The position numbers and the translations under genes were made by a program. From Rodentolepis nana (taxonomy: Eukaryota > Platyhelminthes > Cestoda > Cyclophyllidea > Hymenolepididae), in the NCBI GenBank assembly GCA_900617975.1, contig UZAE01014561.1, positions 1-13,547 of the forward strand: 13,547 nt of DNA, given 5' to 3'. The notes under the pieces are model-generated. The model was not told the origin of the DNA, made no database searches, and saw only the letters and a list, made by a program, of their open reading frames with translations. This document shows, piece by piece, positions 1-8,736 of the stretch (within the stretch, counting starts at the first letter, position 1; each line of letters opens with the position of its first letter).

Positions 1-112
1 ATTTCGAGTTGGCATATTTGATTTCGTTTAATTATTCTTCGCTACTTCAAGTTGGGCTTATAATGATATCAATTTATAAGAATAAAAGTTCAAATTGTTT
101 TTTATGAAATGA

Positions 113-469
113 TTAGTATTGAAAGAGCGTACTTGCTGTCGTAGAAGATGCATATTCTGTTTGCAAACGAATCAATTTAATTCCGATTAATTTGAAATAA
201 GATTGAAAAGAAATGGTTGAAACTCACTTGAACATTCCACTCTATCAGGAGACGGGCCTAAAAGGGCAGGAATTTTCGGGTAGTCAAATTACTCGAGAAA
301 GATATGATGTGATAAGAACACGGAATACCTTTTATTGTCCAATAAACAGAAATCCTTACTCTTGACGAACGATTTTTAATTAGAAAATGTGTGAATGCTT
401 CGCCACCTTCACGTTTATACTCAAAAGTGTAATCCAACTGGTTAAGCTTCGTGTTTTCGATTAAGTTGC
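113..469 (-). CDS. Candidate second C-terminal exon module (exons 5-7) of the ML-like gene, copy 1
   Basis: Three putative exons lie downstream of copy 1 on the minus strand. Exon 5 is 469-329, after an acceptor with the tract TTTTTTTCCGAACCTATCAG. Exon 6 is 257-228, only 30 nt, between a CCCTTTTAG acceptor and a GTGAGT donor. Exon 7 is 156-113, ending in TAA. Phases agree throughout, entering exon 5 in phase 1. The peptide contains EGGEAF, then RVRISVYWTIK joined to GPSPDRVECS and a short tail ending LFQY. The strand pattern V-x-I-x-V-x-W-x-I-K followed by Cys resembles the last strands of ML/NPC2 proteins. It also resembles exons 3-4 (shared F-E and EGG, then a V-rich strand). It may be an alternative C-terminus for copy 1, or the tail of another paralogue that lost its 5' half. 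No second copy exists in the window to confirm the splice sites, so the model rests on splice signals and the motif. Confidence 0.4.
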
Positions 470-535
470 CTGATAGGTTCGGAAAAAAATGCAACTAATC
501 TGCTGTAATATAATTTTAATTTTAATTCGAATCTG

Positions 536-1335
536 CTAGTCGCAATTTTTAAAGTTGTTTTTCGCATCCACAATTTTTCCATTCCATGAGCATAGCACCT
601 CTAATCCTTTTTTCAATTCGACCTTCAAAATAGGAAATATATGAAGATCGGCATATTACATTCGATTTAATTACTATTAATCTAAATTGAATGTTCACTG
701 AAAACTTAAACCAAAATTTGTTTCATCAAATTTCCAATACAATGAGTGTTTAATCTTGTTAAAATGTAAACGCACCTTCTGGTTGGAACTCGATCCTTTC
801 ACAGAAAAACTGATATTGACGGCTTGTTTTCCTCCTTCAAATCTTTCAAATGAAAACGATGCTTGCGGTAAAATCCATTCTATAAATGGTGATTAAAGAA
901 TATGCAAAATATCTTAAAAAAATATATTAATTATTATTTTATAAAATAATTTCTAACTTTACTGGATTCCTCACCTTCATTAACTGACTTGAATTCTCAC
1001 TTTGGAGCAAATGAAGCAACACAGTAATAGTCGTCTCCATTAACTGTTAGTGGTTTAAACGTTGAAGGATCGTCAAGTGTAACAATGGCTGGATCTATAG
1101 ATAGAATGCTGATTGGATACTTTGAATTCAAAATTTAATTCATCACCAGATTTCAGATCACATAGCTCTCATGAGAGACCAAACGTTCTTATCGATATCA
1201 ATCACTTCTTCAGTGCCATTAACATCTACATCTATATGCTGAAAGTAACAACGATGTATGATGTCATTTAAATAAAGTATTTTTACCAAAGCCATGATTT
1301 TGTTTTGCCACTTGGTGTTTAAACGATTCTTGAAC

Positions 1336-1338
<3 letters not shown>
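536..1338 (-). pseudogene. ML-like secreted protein gene, copy 1 (decayed; exons 1-4)
   Basis: Exon remnants were placed by alignment to copies 2 and 3: exon 1 ~1338-1287, exon 2 1238-975, exon 3 879-776, exon 4 622-536. Introns are 48, 95 and 153 nt with GTAAAA/CTTTCAG, GTGAGG/TTATAG and GTGCGT/TTTGAAG ends. Exon 2 encodes an N-terminal strand (IDVDVNG), then CDLKSGDELNFEFKV, then SIDPAIVTLDDPSTF and a DDYYCVASFAPK segment. Exon 3 encodes PQASFSFERFEGGKQAVNIS, and exon 4 reads VELKKG, then LEVLCSWNG, and ends in TAG. Exons 3 and 4 join in phase 0. Defects relative to the other copies are a 14-nt deletion around 1170 that removes the G-x-P part of the cysteine motif, a TGA in place of the second Cys of the exon 2 pair (near 1000), and the +1 frame break shared by all copies. 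A (TA)n tract replaces the signal-peptide region. The pattern suggests an extracellular ML (lipid-binding) domain; this family call is an inference. Confidence 0.55.

Positions 1339-1380
<42 letters not shown>
1337..1380. repeat. (TA)n microsatellite inside copy 1 exon 1
   Basis: This is a tract of about 44 nt of alternating T and A with a single G interruption near 1349. It sits directly against sequence homologous to copy 3 exon 1 (ATGTTCAAGAATC, complement of 1325-1337). In the minus-strand reading frame of that exon it would encode a run of alternating Tyr and Ile. Confidence 0.9.
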
Positions 1381-1381
<1 letters not shown>

Positions 1382-1442
1382 AGATGAGTTGATTTAAAAT
1401 ATCAAGCAGTTTGTTGTTGGTGACAATACTCATTGAAACCAC

Positions 1443-2132
1443 CTTAACAGCTTAATTTTTTACATTTGAAAATTGTTAGTCAACAAATAAGAGTTTGGAA
1501 AGATATATTAAATACACTTGTTAAAATTTTCAAAAAATAAATGAAAAAAAATGTCTTACTTTCAGAAATGATTTGATGAAGCATGAAGCAGAAATTACAT
1601 CGCAAAACTGAGCGGAAAGATGGTTTTAAGATTATTATAAAGAAGCCTTTGTAATGTACTTAAATGCGAAGAAAATCAATTACGTTACCATCTCCAACTA
1701 ACCATTTGGTGATGTCAGTTTAAAACTTGTGGTGAATGGAAAAGTGTTGGTACTGGAGTATTAAAGCACTTTTTGCACTGTAAGCCAATTTTTTGCTTGT
1801 TGAATTGAGTCACGTCTTAATTACATGGCAGTTGAGCGTGCATGATTATTCGATTAATCGTTGTCGATTAATTAAGGCGCATTATTCGAAATCTTAATGT
1901 AGAATGCTTCCTCATTTTAGCCCAATTACAACTTTTTGGCAACACCAACTTTAAATCGACTTTTCAATACCCCGAGAAAGCTAAAATAAACTCCTATGAT
2001 TTGGGTGAATTCGATAATCTTACGCAGGTCCCAATTATCTTCGTAGAAAATTAAATTAAAAAGAATTTTGTGAATGGAATTAGGTCTTCTTTATGATATA
2101 AATATTTGATATTATTAGTCGAAAAATCCCTT
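1443..2132. other. AT-rich spacer, no gene recognised
   Basis: I see no conserved feature here. A plus-strand frame of about 60 codons is open from roughly 1872 to 2053. It contains peptides such as FGNTNFKSTFQYPEKAK after a CATTTTAG acceptor-like site, but an open frame of this length is expected by chance in DNA this AT-rich, and nothing else in the window matches it. Confidence 0.5.
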
Positions 2133-2857
2133 GCTGCAACTTATCGTCATTTGCTCAGTACTTGAATGTTAACTTGAAAAAATAAACTGCCAATTCATAT
2201 TTGTCGGGTTCAATGAGAGATCAATTAAAAACTTTCATCTGAAAAGATGCCTTTGGCTATAGATGCACTTTAGAAACTATTTAATTATAGATGTTTGGTA
2301 CTGAAATTTAAACACCGAATTACTCAAATATTCCATTTAAATGAACATCATCCAATTAATTTAAGAAAAATATTGGAACTGTGGGTTTGAATCCCACTTT
2401 ATAAATTAAATAACTATTTCGAGTTTGAAACAATATGAACTGTGTGCAGCAGATTGTAATCGAACAAGAACAACATGATTGGCAACAAGACGATAGTAAA
2501 ATGATTGATATAAGGTTTACATGCATAATTATTGGTTTGATGCTAATTGGTTTTGAATTGTGTTATGTGACAGACATTACTCATTCTAAATGGAGATTTA
2601 ATGCTGCTCTCTTGTCGTCATCACAAAATTGGTGATCAAAAGCACTGCTCCAACTATTCTCATATGGACTTACTAACTTATTTGTTTATTTATCAAGTCC
2701 ATTGTTAAACTATAAACACAAGGTCATCATGGCTGGTCCTTTTTGTCTTCAAGGCCGAAATCCTACCTTCCCAACTCCTACATTTCCACCCTTAACTTCC
2801 CATATCATAATACATCAACGCGCAGTCAGTGTTGACGTTCACTTATTGATGCTTCTT
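2133..2857 (+). repeat. Interspersed repeat R1, copy A
   Basis: This segment of about 725 bp aligns along its whole length with the reverse complement of 10687-11424, and its middle part with 5515-5785. Shared landmarks include GTCATTTGC near the left end, GAGTTTGAAACAATA at 2420, GTGACAGACATTACTCATTC at 2567, CTCTTGTCGTCATCACAAAA at 2609 and AACACAAGGTCATCATGGCT at 2714. The right end (GCTTCTT at 2851-2857) lies 3 nt from exon 3 of gene copy 2. No transposase, long open frame or clear terminal inverted repeat is visible. The 66-codon frame at 2435-2635 is not preserved in the other copies. It could be a non-autonomous DNA transposon, a Helitron-like fragment or LINE 3' sequence. Confidence 0.85.
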
Positions 2858-2860
2858 CTC

Positions 2861-3357
2861 CGATGCTTGCGGTAAAAGCACTCCTGCAAATGGTAATTAA
2901 TGAATTTTGCAAAATTTTTCAAAAAATATATTATTAATTATTTTATATAATAATTTCTCACTTCAATGCATTCCTCACCTTCACTAACTGTTTTGAATTC
3001 ACACTTTGGAGCAAATGTAGCAGCACAAGAATATTCAATTCCATAAACTATTAGTGATTTGAATTGTTGAAGGAACATCAAGTGTAACAATGGCTGGATC
3101 TATAGAAATGATGCCGATTAGATACTTTGAATCCAAAATTTAATTCTTCAACAGATTTCCAATCACATGGCTTCCCGATTTTGGATTTTATGAGATAGCA
3201 AACGTTCTCATAGATATCAATATGTTCTTCAGCGCCGTTAAAATCTACATCTATATGCTGAAAGTGACAACAATGTATGAAATCGTTGAAATAAAGATCA
3301 TGTACCAAAGTTCTACCCATGGAAAAAGCCATTTCTTTTGTTTTGACTGACGATCAT
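2861..3357 (-). pseudogene. ML-like secreted protein gene, copy 2 (broken)
   Basis: The minus strand carries exon 1 (3357-3306), a 48-nt intron ending CACTTTCAG (3305-3258), exon 2 (3257-2979), a 95-nt intron (GTGAGG...TTTGCAG, 2978-2884) and the first 23 nt of exon 3 (2883-2861). Exon 2 encodes IDVDFNG, the motif IGKPCDW and ELNFGF. After the frame break it encodes SKYLIGIISIDPAIVTL and then EYSCAATFAPKCEFK. Exon 3 matches copy 1 (TTTTACCGCAAGCATCG) and then stops abruptly against repeat R1. Further defects are a loss of about 101 nt between the start codon and the end of exon 1, removing the signal peptide; an in-frame TAG soon after the start; and a private 1-nt insertion in exon 2 near 3060. 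Both introns are retained, so this is a DNA-level duplication rather than a processed copy. Confidence 0.65.
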
Positions 3358-3402
3358 TGGATTTGGTGTGTTTGTGAATAATTTTTCCAGATTTATGAAT
3401 CT

Positions 3403-3410
3403 CTTTTATA
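3403..3410 (-). promoter_or_regulatory. TATA box of copy 2
   Basis: TATAAAAG on the minus strand lies 53 nt upstream of the ATG at 3357-3355. The same box, spacing and leader (ATTCACAAACAC then CCAAAT then CAATGATCGT) occur in copy 3. Conservation of the leader supports this ATG as the family's start codon. Confidence 0.6.
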
Positions 3411-3832
3411 CGACAACATTGGGAGGTCGCTCTTTTATGTTCAAATAAATATTTACATTAGAGGCGATTTTATTGGTATTTTAACAAAAGGGGTAATTTT
3501 TTAATATCGTGTGTAAGAACATAAAACTTTAAAAAACAATTAGGTCATTGTATTTTATTTGTTTTGAATATTCGCACCCACATATCCATTGCTATTTAAT
3601 CGATCTTAAAGGTCTTTTAAGTAATTCAAACTGAATGTCAGAATTCTGTCTACAGAAGTATTTGAGGATAAAGAAATAATCGAAATTACTCTATCCAATC
3701 CTCCATGTTTTATTTCTGCTCATTAATCTGTTTCCAAATTTCTGTCAAGATTGAACAACCTAAATGCAAGTTAAATAATTTGTCACTGGAATGAAATTTA
3801 ACTTCAGATAAAATAAATTATCAAGTTTGATC
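3411..3832. other. Upstream flank of copy 2, partly homologous to the copy 3 upstream region
   Basis: Read on the minus strand, about 3411-3640 aligns with about 12690-12922. Landmarks are ACACACGAT, AATACCAATAAAATCGCC (shared nearly intact), and TTTAAGATCGATTAAATAGC matching TTTAAGATTGATTGAATAGC. The duplication that made copies 2 and 3 therefore included at least 200 bp of promoter-proximal DNA. I recognise no gene between 3641 and 3832. Confidence 0.55.
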
Positions 3833-3930
3833 AGGCAAAGGCATAATAAACATAGCATAATGCAGATGGAATTGTGTTACTATGCAAGAGCGTACAAGGG
3901 GTCGCGTACTTTTGACTAGAGCCCATTTCA
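3833..3930 (+). repeat. Short interspersed repeat R2, copy 1
   Basis: About 95 bp are shared with 5331-5425 in the same orientation. Landmarks are GCATAATAAACATAGCATAA matching CACAATAAACATGGCATAAT, ATATGCAA/CTATGCAA, and GCGTACAAGGGG. No coding capacity or terminal structure is visible. Confidence 0.7.
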
Positions 3931-4535
3931 TCTGACTTTAAATGCTTGTTTAACTCATAAATTGGATTAAGATTCAAATATATTATGTGCGTATTAAATG
4001 ATATAATTTGTGAACTTGCGAACTTTGCATCAAACTGTAGATTGCCAGTGGTCTCCGAAGTTGTTTGCTTGCAGCCTGCACTTCAACAAAGAGCAATCAT
4101 GAGCATCAAAATAATTAAGGCTTTGCTTGTGTGCATTCAAACCTGTCGATTTTTGACATTTACACAGTTTCTTCCAGACATACATCTTTTTAACAAGAAA
4201 TATGTTCCACTTCACTTGTAAATGCCAAATCCAAGTAGATTTCAAATCATTTGTGTGTTGGTGAGAACGAGATGGGAGCAATTTAAAAATTGGTGAGAAA
4301 ATATAATTAAAAATAGTAGCAGCAAAACATGAAAATATTTATATTTGCATTTATAATAGGGAAGACTTGAAGGGCTATCAATGAACAAATCTGAAGTAAG
4401 CAATTTGTTGGAAAAATCGCAAGAAAAATGCAAAATGAAAATCTAGCTTTGGGATTTCAAAATGATTCAAAGAGTTTCAAAACCCGTGTTGATGCGTCGT
4501 CAATAGATGTATGATGAATAATACTGGAACTGCTG
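3931..4535. other. AT-rich spacer, no gene recognised
   Basis: Open frames of 60-80 codons on both strands overlap each other here and look like chance frames. I see no paired splice sites, family motif or repeat partner. Confidence 0.5.
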
Positions 4536-5112
4536 TGCTCAGACTTTCTAGATAGCTCTGTCAAAACATCGTCCAGGAGACTAATTACCTACACAGGTGA
4601 CACAATCAATGTCAACTATCATACAGATCGATCGCTTCGAATCTACACTGATGGATCATGCATGAAAAACCAAACAAACCTTGGTGCAGTTGTTAACTTT
4701 GAACTATTCTCTTTCTATGCAGCAGCGGAACACAAAAGATCCGGTTTAAAAGACGAAATAGATGCTATTAAGAGGGCACTAGGTCAATTGTTTTGCCTGG
4801 ATACGAAATTCACCAAAGCAGTAATTCTTTTGGACTCACAATCAGTGTTAGATCCAATTGAAAGCAGAGAGCCACTCAATACAGCCAAGATATATGAATG
4901 CAAAATTCCTCTCAGTTACTGAGAGATAAAGGAAAGGAGTGATCTTACAATAGATATCTGGTCACTCTGGCATTAAAGGCAATGAGCTTGCTGACGCACT
5001 TGTTAAGAAGAGGACAGCAATTTTGCAAAGCATAGACCGGCCGATAACTTTCCACTCAATGAAGAACTTAATCAGGAGACAATTCAAGACCATAAGGTGC
5101 AGCGAACTTAAA
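4536..5112 (+). pseudogene. LINE RNase H domain fragment (copy 1, isolated)
   Basis: This is a remnant of the C-terminal RNase H domain of a Jockey/I-type non-LTR retrotransposon, the domain that removes RNA from RNA-DNA hybrids. The first catalytic Asp is in IYTDGSC, the Glu in KDEIDAIKRAL and the next Asp in ILLDSQSVL. After a TGA and a shift come ISGHSGIKGNELADALVKK with the catalytic His and last Asp. Relative to the second copy (8737-9300) it has a net 2-nt deletion near 4895-4930. It also has a TAG where the other copy has the Trp codon of LQWIPGHC. A connecting segment of about 35 codons precedes the domain in frame. Alignment to the other copy ends abruptly at about 5112 (GAACTTAAA). 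No endonuclease or reverse transcriptase accompanies it. Confidence 0.8.
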
Positions 5113-5330
5113 TACCCATATTATCCTTATTCGGCGAACGACTAAAATATTTTACCTGTAGAATTGATGATCGTACGCATGTCTCATTTTCATTTTCAAC
5201 TAACGATTTCATAAATTCGAGTCAATCTGAACTGATGTTCGACTCATTGCAGCCATTACAGTGTCAATTTGACATATTGATAGCTGAATCTCAATCTGAA
5301 TTCCAAGTGTAATTTAATGTCCGTGTGAGA

Positions 5331-5425
5331 GGAAAGGCACAATAAACATGGCATAATGCAAACGAAATAGTGATAATATGCAAAGGCGTACAAGGGGACG
5401 AGTTTTTTTCGATTGAAAGCCTGGA
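5331..5425 (+). repeat. Short interspersed repeat R2, copy 2
   Basis: Partner of 3833-3930 in the same orientation. It lies about 220 bp downstream of the isolated RNase H fragment and about 90 bp upstream of R1 copy B, so R2 copies bracket the RNase H fragment. Confidence 0.65.
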
Positions 5426-5514
5426 TTGGGAAAGTGAAAATTTCAATACCGGGGGATGTTGAAATTATAAAAGAGTTTCAGCAGAAGATGGGCGTAATTA
5501 TTAAGTTGAAATAA

Positions 5515-5785
5515 AGAATTTTAAATTTGAAACAATATAAGCTGTATGCAGTATATTGTAATCGAACTTGAACAACTTGATTGACAATACAACGATAATT
5601 GAATGATTTATAGAAGGTTTAGATCAATCATATCTGCAATCTAAACATGCAATATTGTATGGTAAAGTCTACTCAGTTTTAAATTGTGGCATGTGACAGA
5701 CATTACTCATTCTAAACAGAGATTAAAGGCTACTCTCTTGTCGTCATAACAAAATTAATGATCAAATCCACTACTCCTGTTTTGG
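5515..5785 (+). repeat. Interspersed repeat R1, copy B (partial)
   Basis: It aligns with the central part of R1: ATTTGAAACAATATAAGCTG at the left, AACTTGAACAACTTGATTGA (closer to copy C than to copy A), then CATGTGACAGACATTACTCA and CTCTTGTCGTCATAACAAAA. It lacks the right-hand 200 bp found in copies A and C. Confidence 0.8.
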
Positions 5786-5808
5786 AACGAACGAGTGTTT
5801 GCGTGTGT

Positions 5809-5870
5809 TATAGACTTTCATTCATGTGGGGCACTCTGGGCATCGTATTCTCATACGGCAAAAAGCCTAT
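5809..5870. repeat. Short inverted-end element R3, copy 1
   Basis: A unit of about 61 bp beginning TATAGACTT and ending AAAAAGCCTAT matches 7130-7190 through most of its length (GCACTCTGG/GCACCCTGG, then GTATTCTCATACGG/GTATTTTCTTACGG). Its ends are imperfectly complementary, suggesting a hairpin. Confidence 0.6.
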
Positions 5871-6810
5871 TTACCGCCAATTGACCTCTCACCTCTGATC
5901 GGACCACTTCCACAGTACCCAATTTTCCCTTTTCTAAAACTAGCTTTGTCCCCCAAAGATTGTTCAAGCTTAGGTATCTTAAGTCAAAACTGATCAAATC
6001 ATTAATTAGAAGTTATCGATCATAGTCGACACTATTTTGCCATTCGGAGAAAAGTCTGTAACGCATCCAAAATGGATAAATTCATAAACATGTGCCCATT
6101 CAAAAAGACCATCCTTAGATTGAACTAACCAGCTCAATGTTGATGAACAACATTTGTTATACGATATATAATTCGTTCTGTTCTTTGTTGGCCAGATAAA
6201 TTTTTACCTTTTGTTAATTGCTATCATTCATATATAACTATTTAGCCAATGTCAGTTTTGTTCATGTAATTAAAATGAAAGTTCAGTTTGGGTCGGAAAT
6301 GTCTCCCTACTAATATTTATTAAGTAGAACGTAAATCATAATATAGTTTTGGAACAAATATTTCACCATGAAGGAAATTGAGAATTTGTGATATGAACTA
6401 AAGTGAAGTAATGGGTTTTGATATAATAAGTCAATATACTTTTAATTTATTTATGCTTCCTTAAATTAGGCACTAAATTATTAACCAACATCTCCAAGGC
6501 ATGATTTTACAAATCACTTCAAGACGTGGCATTTGATGAGATGTCACTTTTTCCTCCACGAAGTTCAATAAAGAGAAGGTATGGAGTGAAATGCTTGTTA
6601 ATGGAAATTCCTAATTCTTCGTGGTACAGTGGCACCGAATGTAATTTGATTTTCCTTTTGACCAAACACAGAAGAGGCACCACACCTGTTTACTAAGCGT
6701 CTTAAGCTCAGACACTTGCTCGAGATGAAATTGGCTTCAGGAATGTTTTCCATTTAAATTGTTGGTTTTTATTGGGATCTCTAAGACGTTTTACACTTTT
6801 TTTTCTATGG
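5871..6810. other. AT-rich spacer, no gene recognised
   Basis: No repeat partner or family motif was found. A plus-strand frame of about 60 codons near 6508-6696 (with FPPRSSIKRRYGVK) is no longer than expected by chance and has no supporting splice signals or paralogue here. Confidence 0.45.
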
Positions 6811-6877
6811 AGTCAAATGCCAATTTTAAAAAAAAATTTGGAGTGGCCTAGAAATACGTTGCAAATACATATAAATG
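6811..6877 (+). repeat. Direct repeat R4, copy 1
   Basis: Matches 7051-7118: CAAATGC, an A8-A9 tract, then GAGTGGCCTAGAAATACGTT versus GAGTGACCTAGAAATACGTA, and ATAAATG at the end. The repeat period is about 240 bp. Confidence 0.75.
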
Positions 6878-7050
6878 AATATTAAATCTTCACACGCATC
6901 ATAAAGATGTTATGAGAACTCTGGTTGCATTCCGTTGAGGTATCTAAGATCTGTGCCACGAAAGCGTAATGCACTCTCCACACTTCGACACCGTTAGACG
7001 CCAAATGTTGATCATTCTGGCAATTCAACGACTTCCGGCAGGTATTAGAG

Positions 7051-7118
7051 AGCCAAATGCAAATTCTAAAAAAAAATTAGAGTGACCTAGAAATACGTAG
7101 CAAAAAACTTATAAATGG
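7051..7118 (+). repeat. Direct repeat R4, copy 2
   Basis: Second copy of the 6811-6877 unit. It lies about 10 bp before the R3 element at 7129 and about 140 bp before the LINE remnant. Confidence 0.75.
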
Positions 7119-7128
7119 AGGGGCGCGC

Positions 7129-7192
7129 GATAGACTTACCTCCTCGTGGTGCACCCTGGACAAAGTATTTTCTTACGGTAAAAAAGTCTATC
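7129..7192. repeat. Short inverted-end element R3, copy 2 (hairpin)
   Basis: GATAGACTTACC at 7129-7140 is complementary to GGTAAAAAAGTCTATC at 7177-7192 apart from extra A residues. The loop region contains the palindrome GGTGCACC. It is the better-formed partner of 5809-5870. It could be a very small MITE or the hairpin end of a larger element. Confidence 0.55.
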
Positions 7193-7256
7193 ACTCGGCA
7201 TTCGTTTTTTGTTTTTGACTTCGATTAATTATGATTTGCTTTAAAAAAAGCTATAA

Positions 7257-8140
7257 GAAAAATCGCCCTCGACAGGGCGAATCACAACGTCTTCAGATCC
7301 TCCGGACAAAAAGATCCAAATACAGAAAATCCTGCAAACCTATGATGTTGACATTTTCACAACTATGGAAGCTAACATTTCGGATGACAAACTGAAGTGC
7401 CACCAATTCCCAGGTTACACCCTGTACAATCTACCTAAATACCGGCAAGTTGCAAGTGGAATTCTAACTGGAGTAAAAGATGGCTTCACCTCACACTACG
7501 ACCTAATCAAGAGTATGGGCTCGACACAAGACTAATGTGAAATTATCAGATTAAATGTTTGGAAATTTCAAAAACAATTCAAGATATATGCAGTCTATAA
7601 TCCTCCCCAGAATTGTCCAAACTTTGACTTTCTGAACATCTCACACAAAACTATAGTATTAGGAGACTTCAACGCCCACTACACCAGATGGAGCTACAAG
7701 GATACAAACAAAGCTGGAAAGGAATTGAAGACATACTAAACAGCAACCCTCTGGAACTTATTTATAGCAATGAGGATCTGGCTACATATTTGCACTACAA
7801 TGGAACCAGAACAACTCCTGACTTACTCTTGGCTTCAAGCGACATCAGTGAGCATACACGTCGAAAAATAACTGACAATCCTGGTTCTGGTCACAAACCA
7901 GTCATTGCTAGTATTACCATCGGCAGCAAAAGCATGACAAGGAACGTGCCAACTAAGCTATCATGGAACTTCAAGAAGGCTGACTGGTCTAAATTCACAA
8001 ACCTTTTTGAGGATGAACTTCATTCAAGTCCCCTCAACTTAAACCAACATCCTGACAAACTTTGCACTGCTATCACGAATATTATGATCAGATGTGCAAA
8101 GAANGGAAGACACGACAACACCAAATACTGTACTTACTGA
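7257..8140 (+). pseudogene. LINE apurinic-like endonuclease domain (broken)
   Basis: The domain nicks target DNA to prime reverse transcription. A first frame is open from 7257, with DVDIFTTMEAN matching the region of the catalytic Glu and FPGYTLYNLPKYRQVASG following. It is interrupted by TAA after GSTQD near 7534. It resumes with IYAVYNPPQN and the hallmark VLGDFNAHYTRW near 7660-7690. Around 7720 the reading moves to another frame (apparent loss of one base in AAAGGAATTG), continuing as IEDILNSNPLELIY, TRTTPDLLLASSDISEH and the terminal motif GSGHKPVIAS. It then runs to NIMIRCAK before the ambiguous base. The domain order and the GDFNAH and SGHKP motifs are diagnostic of the family. Confidence 0.85.
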
Positions 8141-8164
8141 ACTATTCAGACCTTGCAAACTTAA

Positions 8165-8733
8165 TGCTGCGAAAAAACAGCTAAATGCAAGAAGTCTCCT
8201 GGCGAAGACGCTATTCATCCAGAATTTCCAATTAGAATGAGACCAAAAGCCAAGGAAACCATGCTAACGCTTTACAACAAAATGTGGGAGACCAGTCTCG
8301 TACCTAACCAATGGAAAGTTGCCATAGTAATACCAGTAATAAAAAAGGGCAAAGACCCTAGCAACTTTGAAAATTATAGGCCTATCTCCCTCACAAGCGT
8401 GCTGGCTAAACTTATGGAAAGAATGGTTAACAGGAGGCTCACCTGGTTTCTTGAGACTAACAATATTCTTAGGAGTGAACAAGCAGGTTTTAGGCCACAA
8501 AGCTCATCGAACCAACAAGTAGCCACTTTTTCCCAACACATGAAAGACGCCCTTGATGCAAGAAATACCCTTACGGCTGTTTTCGTCGACTTCAAATCAG
8601 CATATGACTTAGAATGGAAAGAGAAGCTAATTCTAAAATTGGCAAAGATTGGTATTAAGCATAATATGCTAAATTGAATAAAAGCATTCATTGAACAAAG
8701 ATCAAGCAAAGTCATATATGGAAATGCTCTATC
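8165..8733 (+). pseudogene. LINE reverse transcriptase, N-terminal half only
   Basis: The fingers and the start of the palm are present. Visible motifs are KKSPGEDAIHPEF, LVPNQWKVAIVIPVIKKGKD, NYRPISLTSVLAKLMERM, EQAGFRPQSSSNQQV and AVFVDFKSAYD, the last carrying the first catalytic Asp (motif A). The frame is open from 8165 to a TGA at 8675-8677, where relatives have Trp (LNWIKAF). It continues as IKAFIEQRSSKV and GNALSKSK, then runs straight into RNase H sequence in a different frame. The YADD motif (motif C), thumb and connection are missing, so it has no polymerase activity. Confidence 0.9.
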
Positions 8734-8736
8734 AAA

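Noticed and set aside
2384..2402. tRNA T-arm-like sequence (GTGGGTTTGAATCCCAC)
   Set aside because: It resembles a B box, but no A box or cloverleaf fits upstream. The homologous position in R1 copies C and D lacks the stem (GGGTTTTTATCTCAC), so it looks like chance within the repeat.
2435..2635. 66-codon open frame on the plus strand
   Set aside because: It lies wholly inside repeat R1, and the frame is broken in copies B and C.
3985..4433. Overlapping 63-83 codon frames on both strands
   Set aside because: DNA this AT-rich should give many frames of about 60 codons by chance across six frames of 13.5 kb. No splice, motif or repeat evidence supports these.
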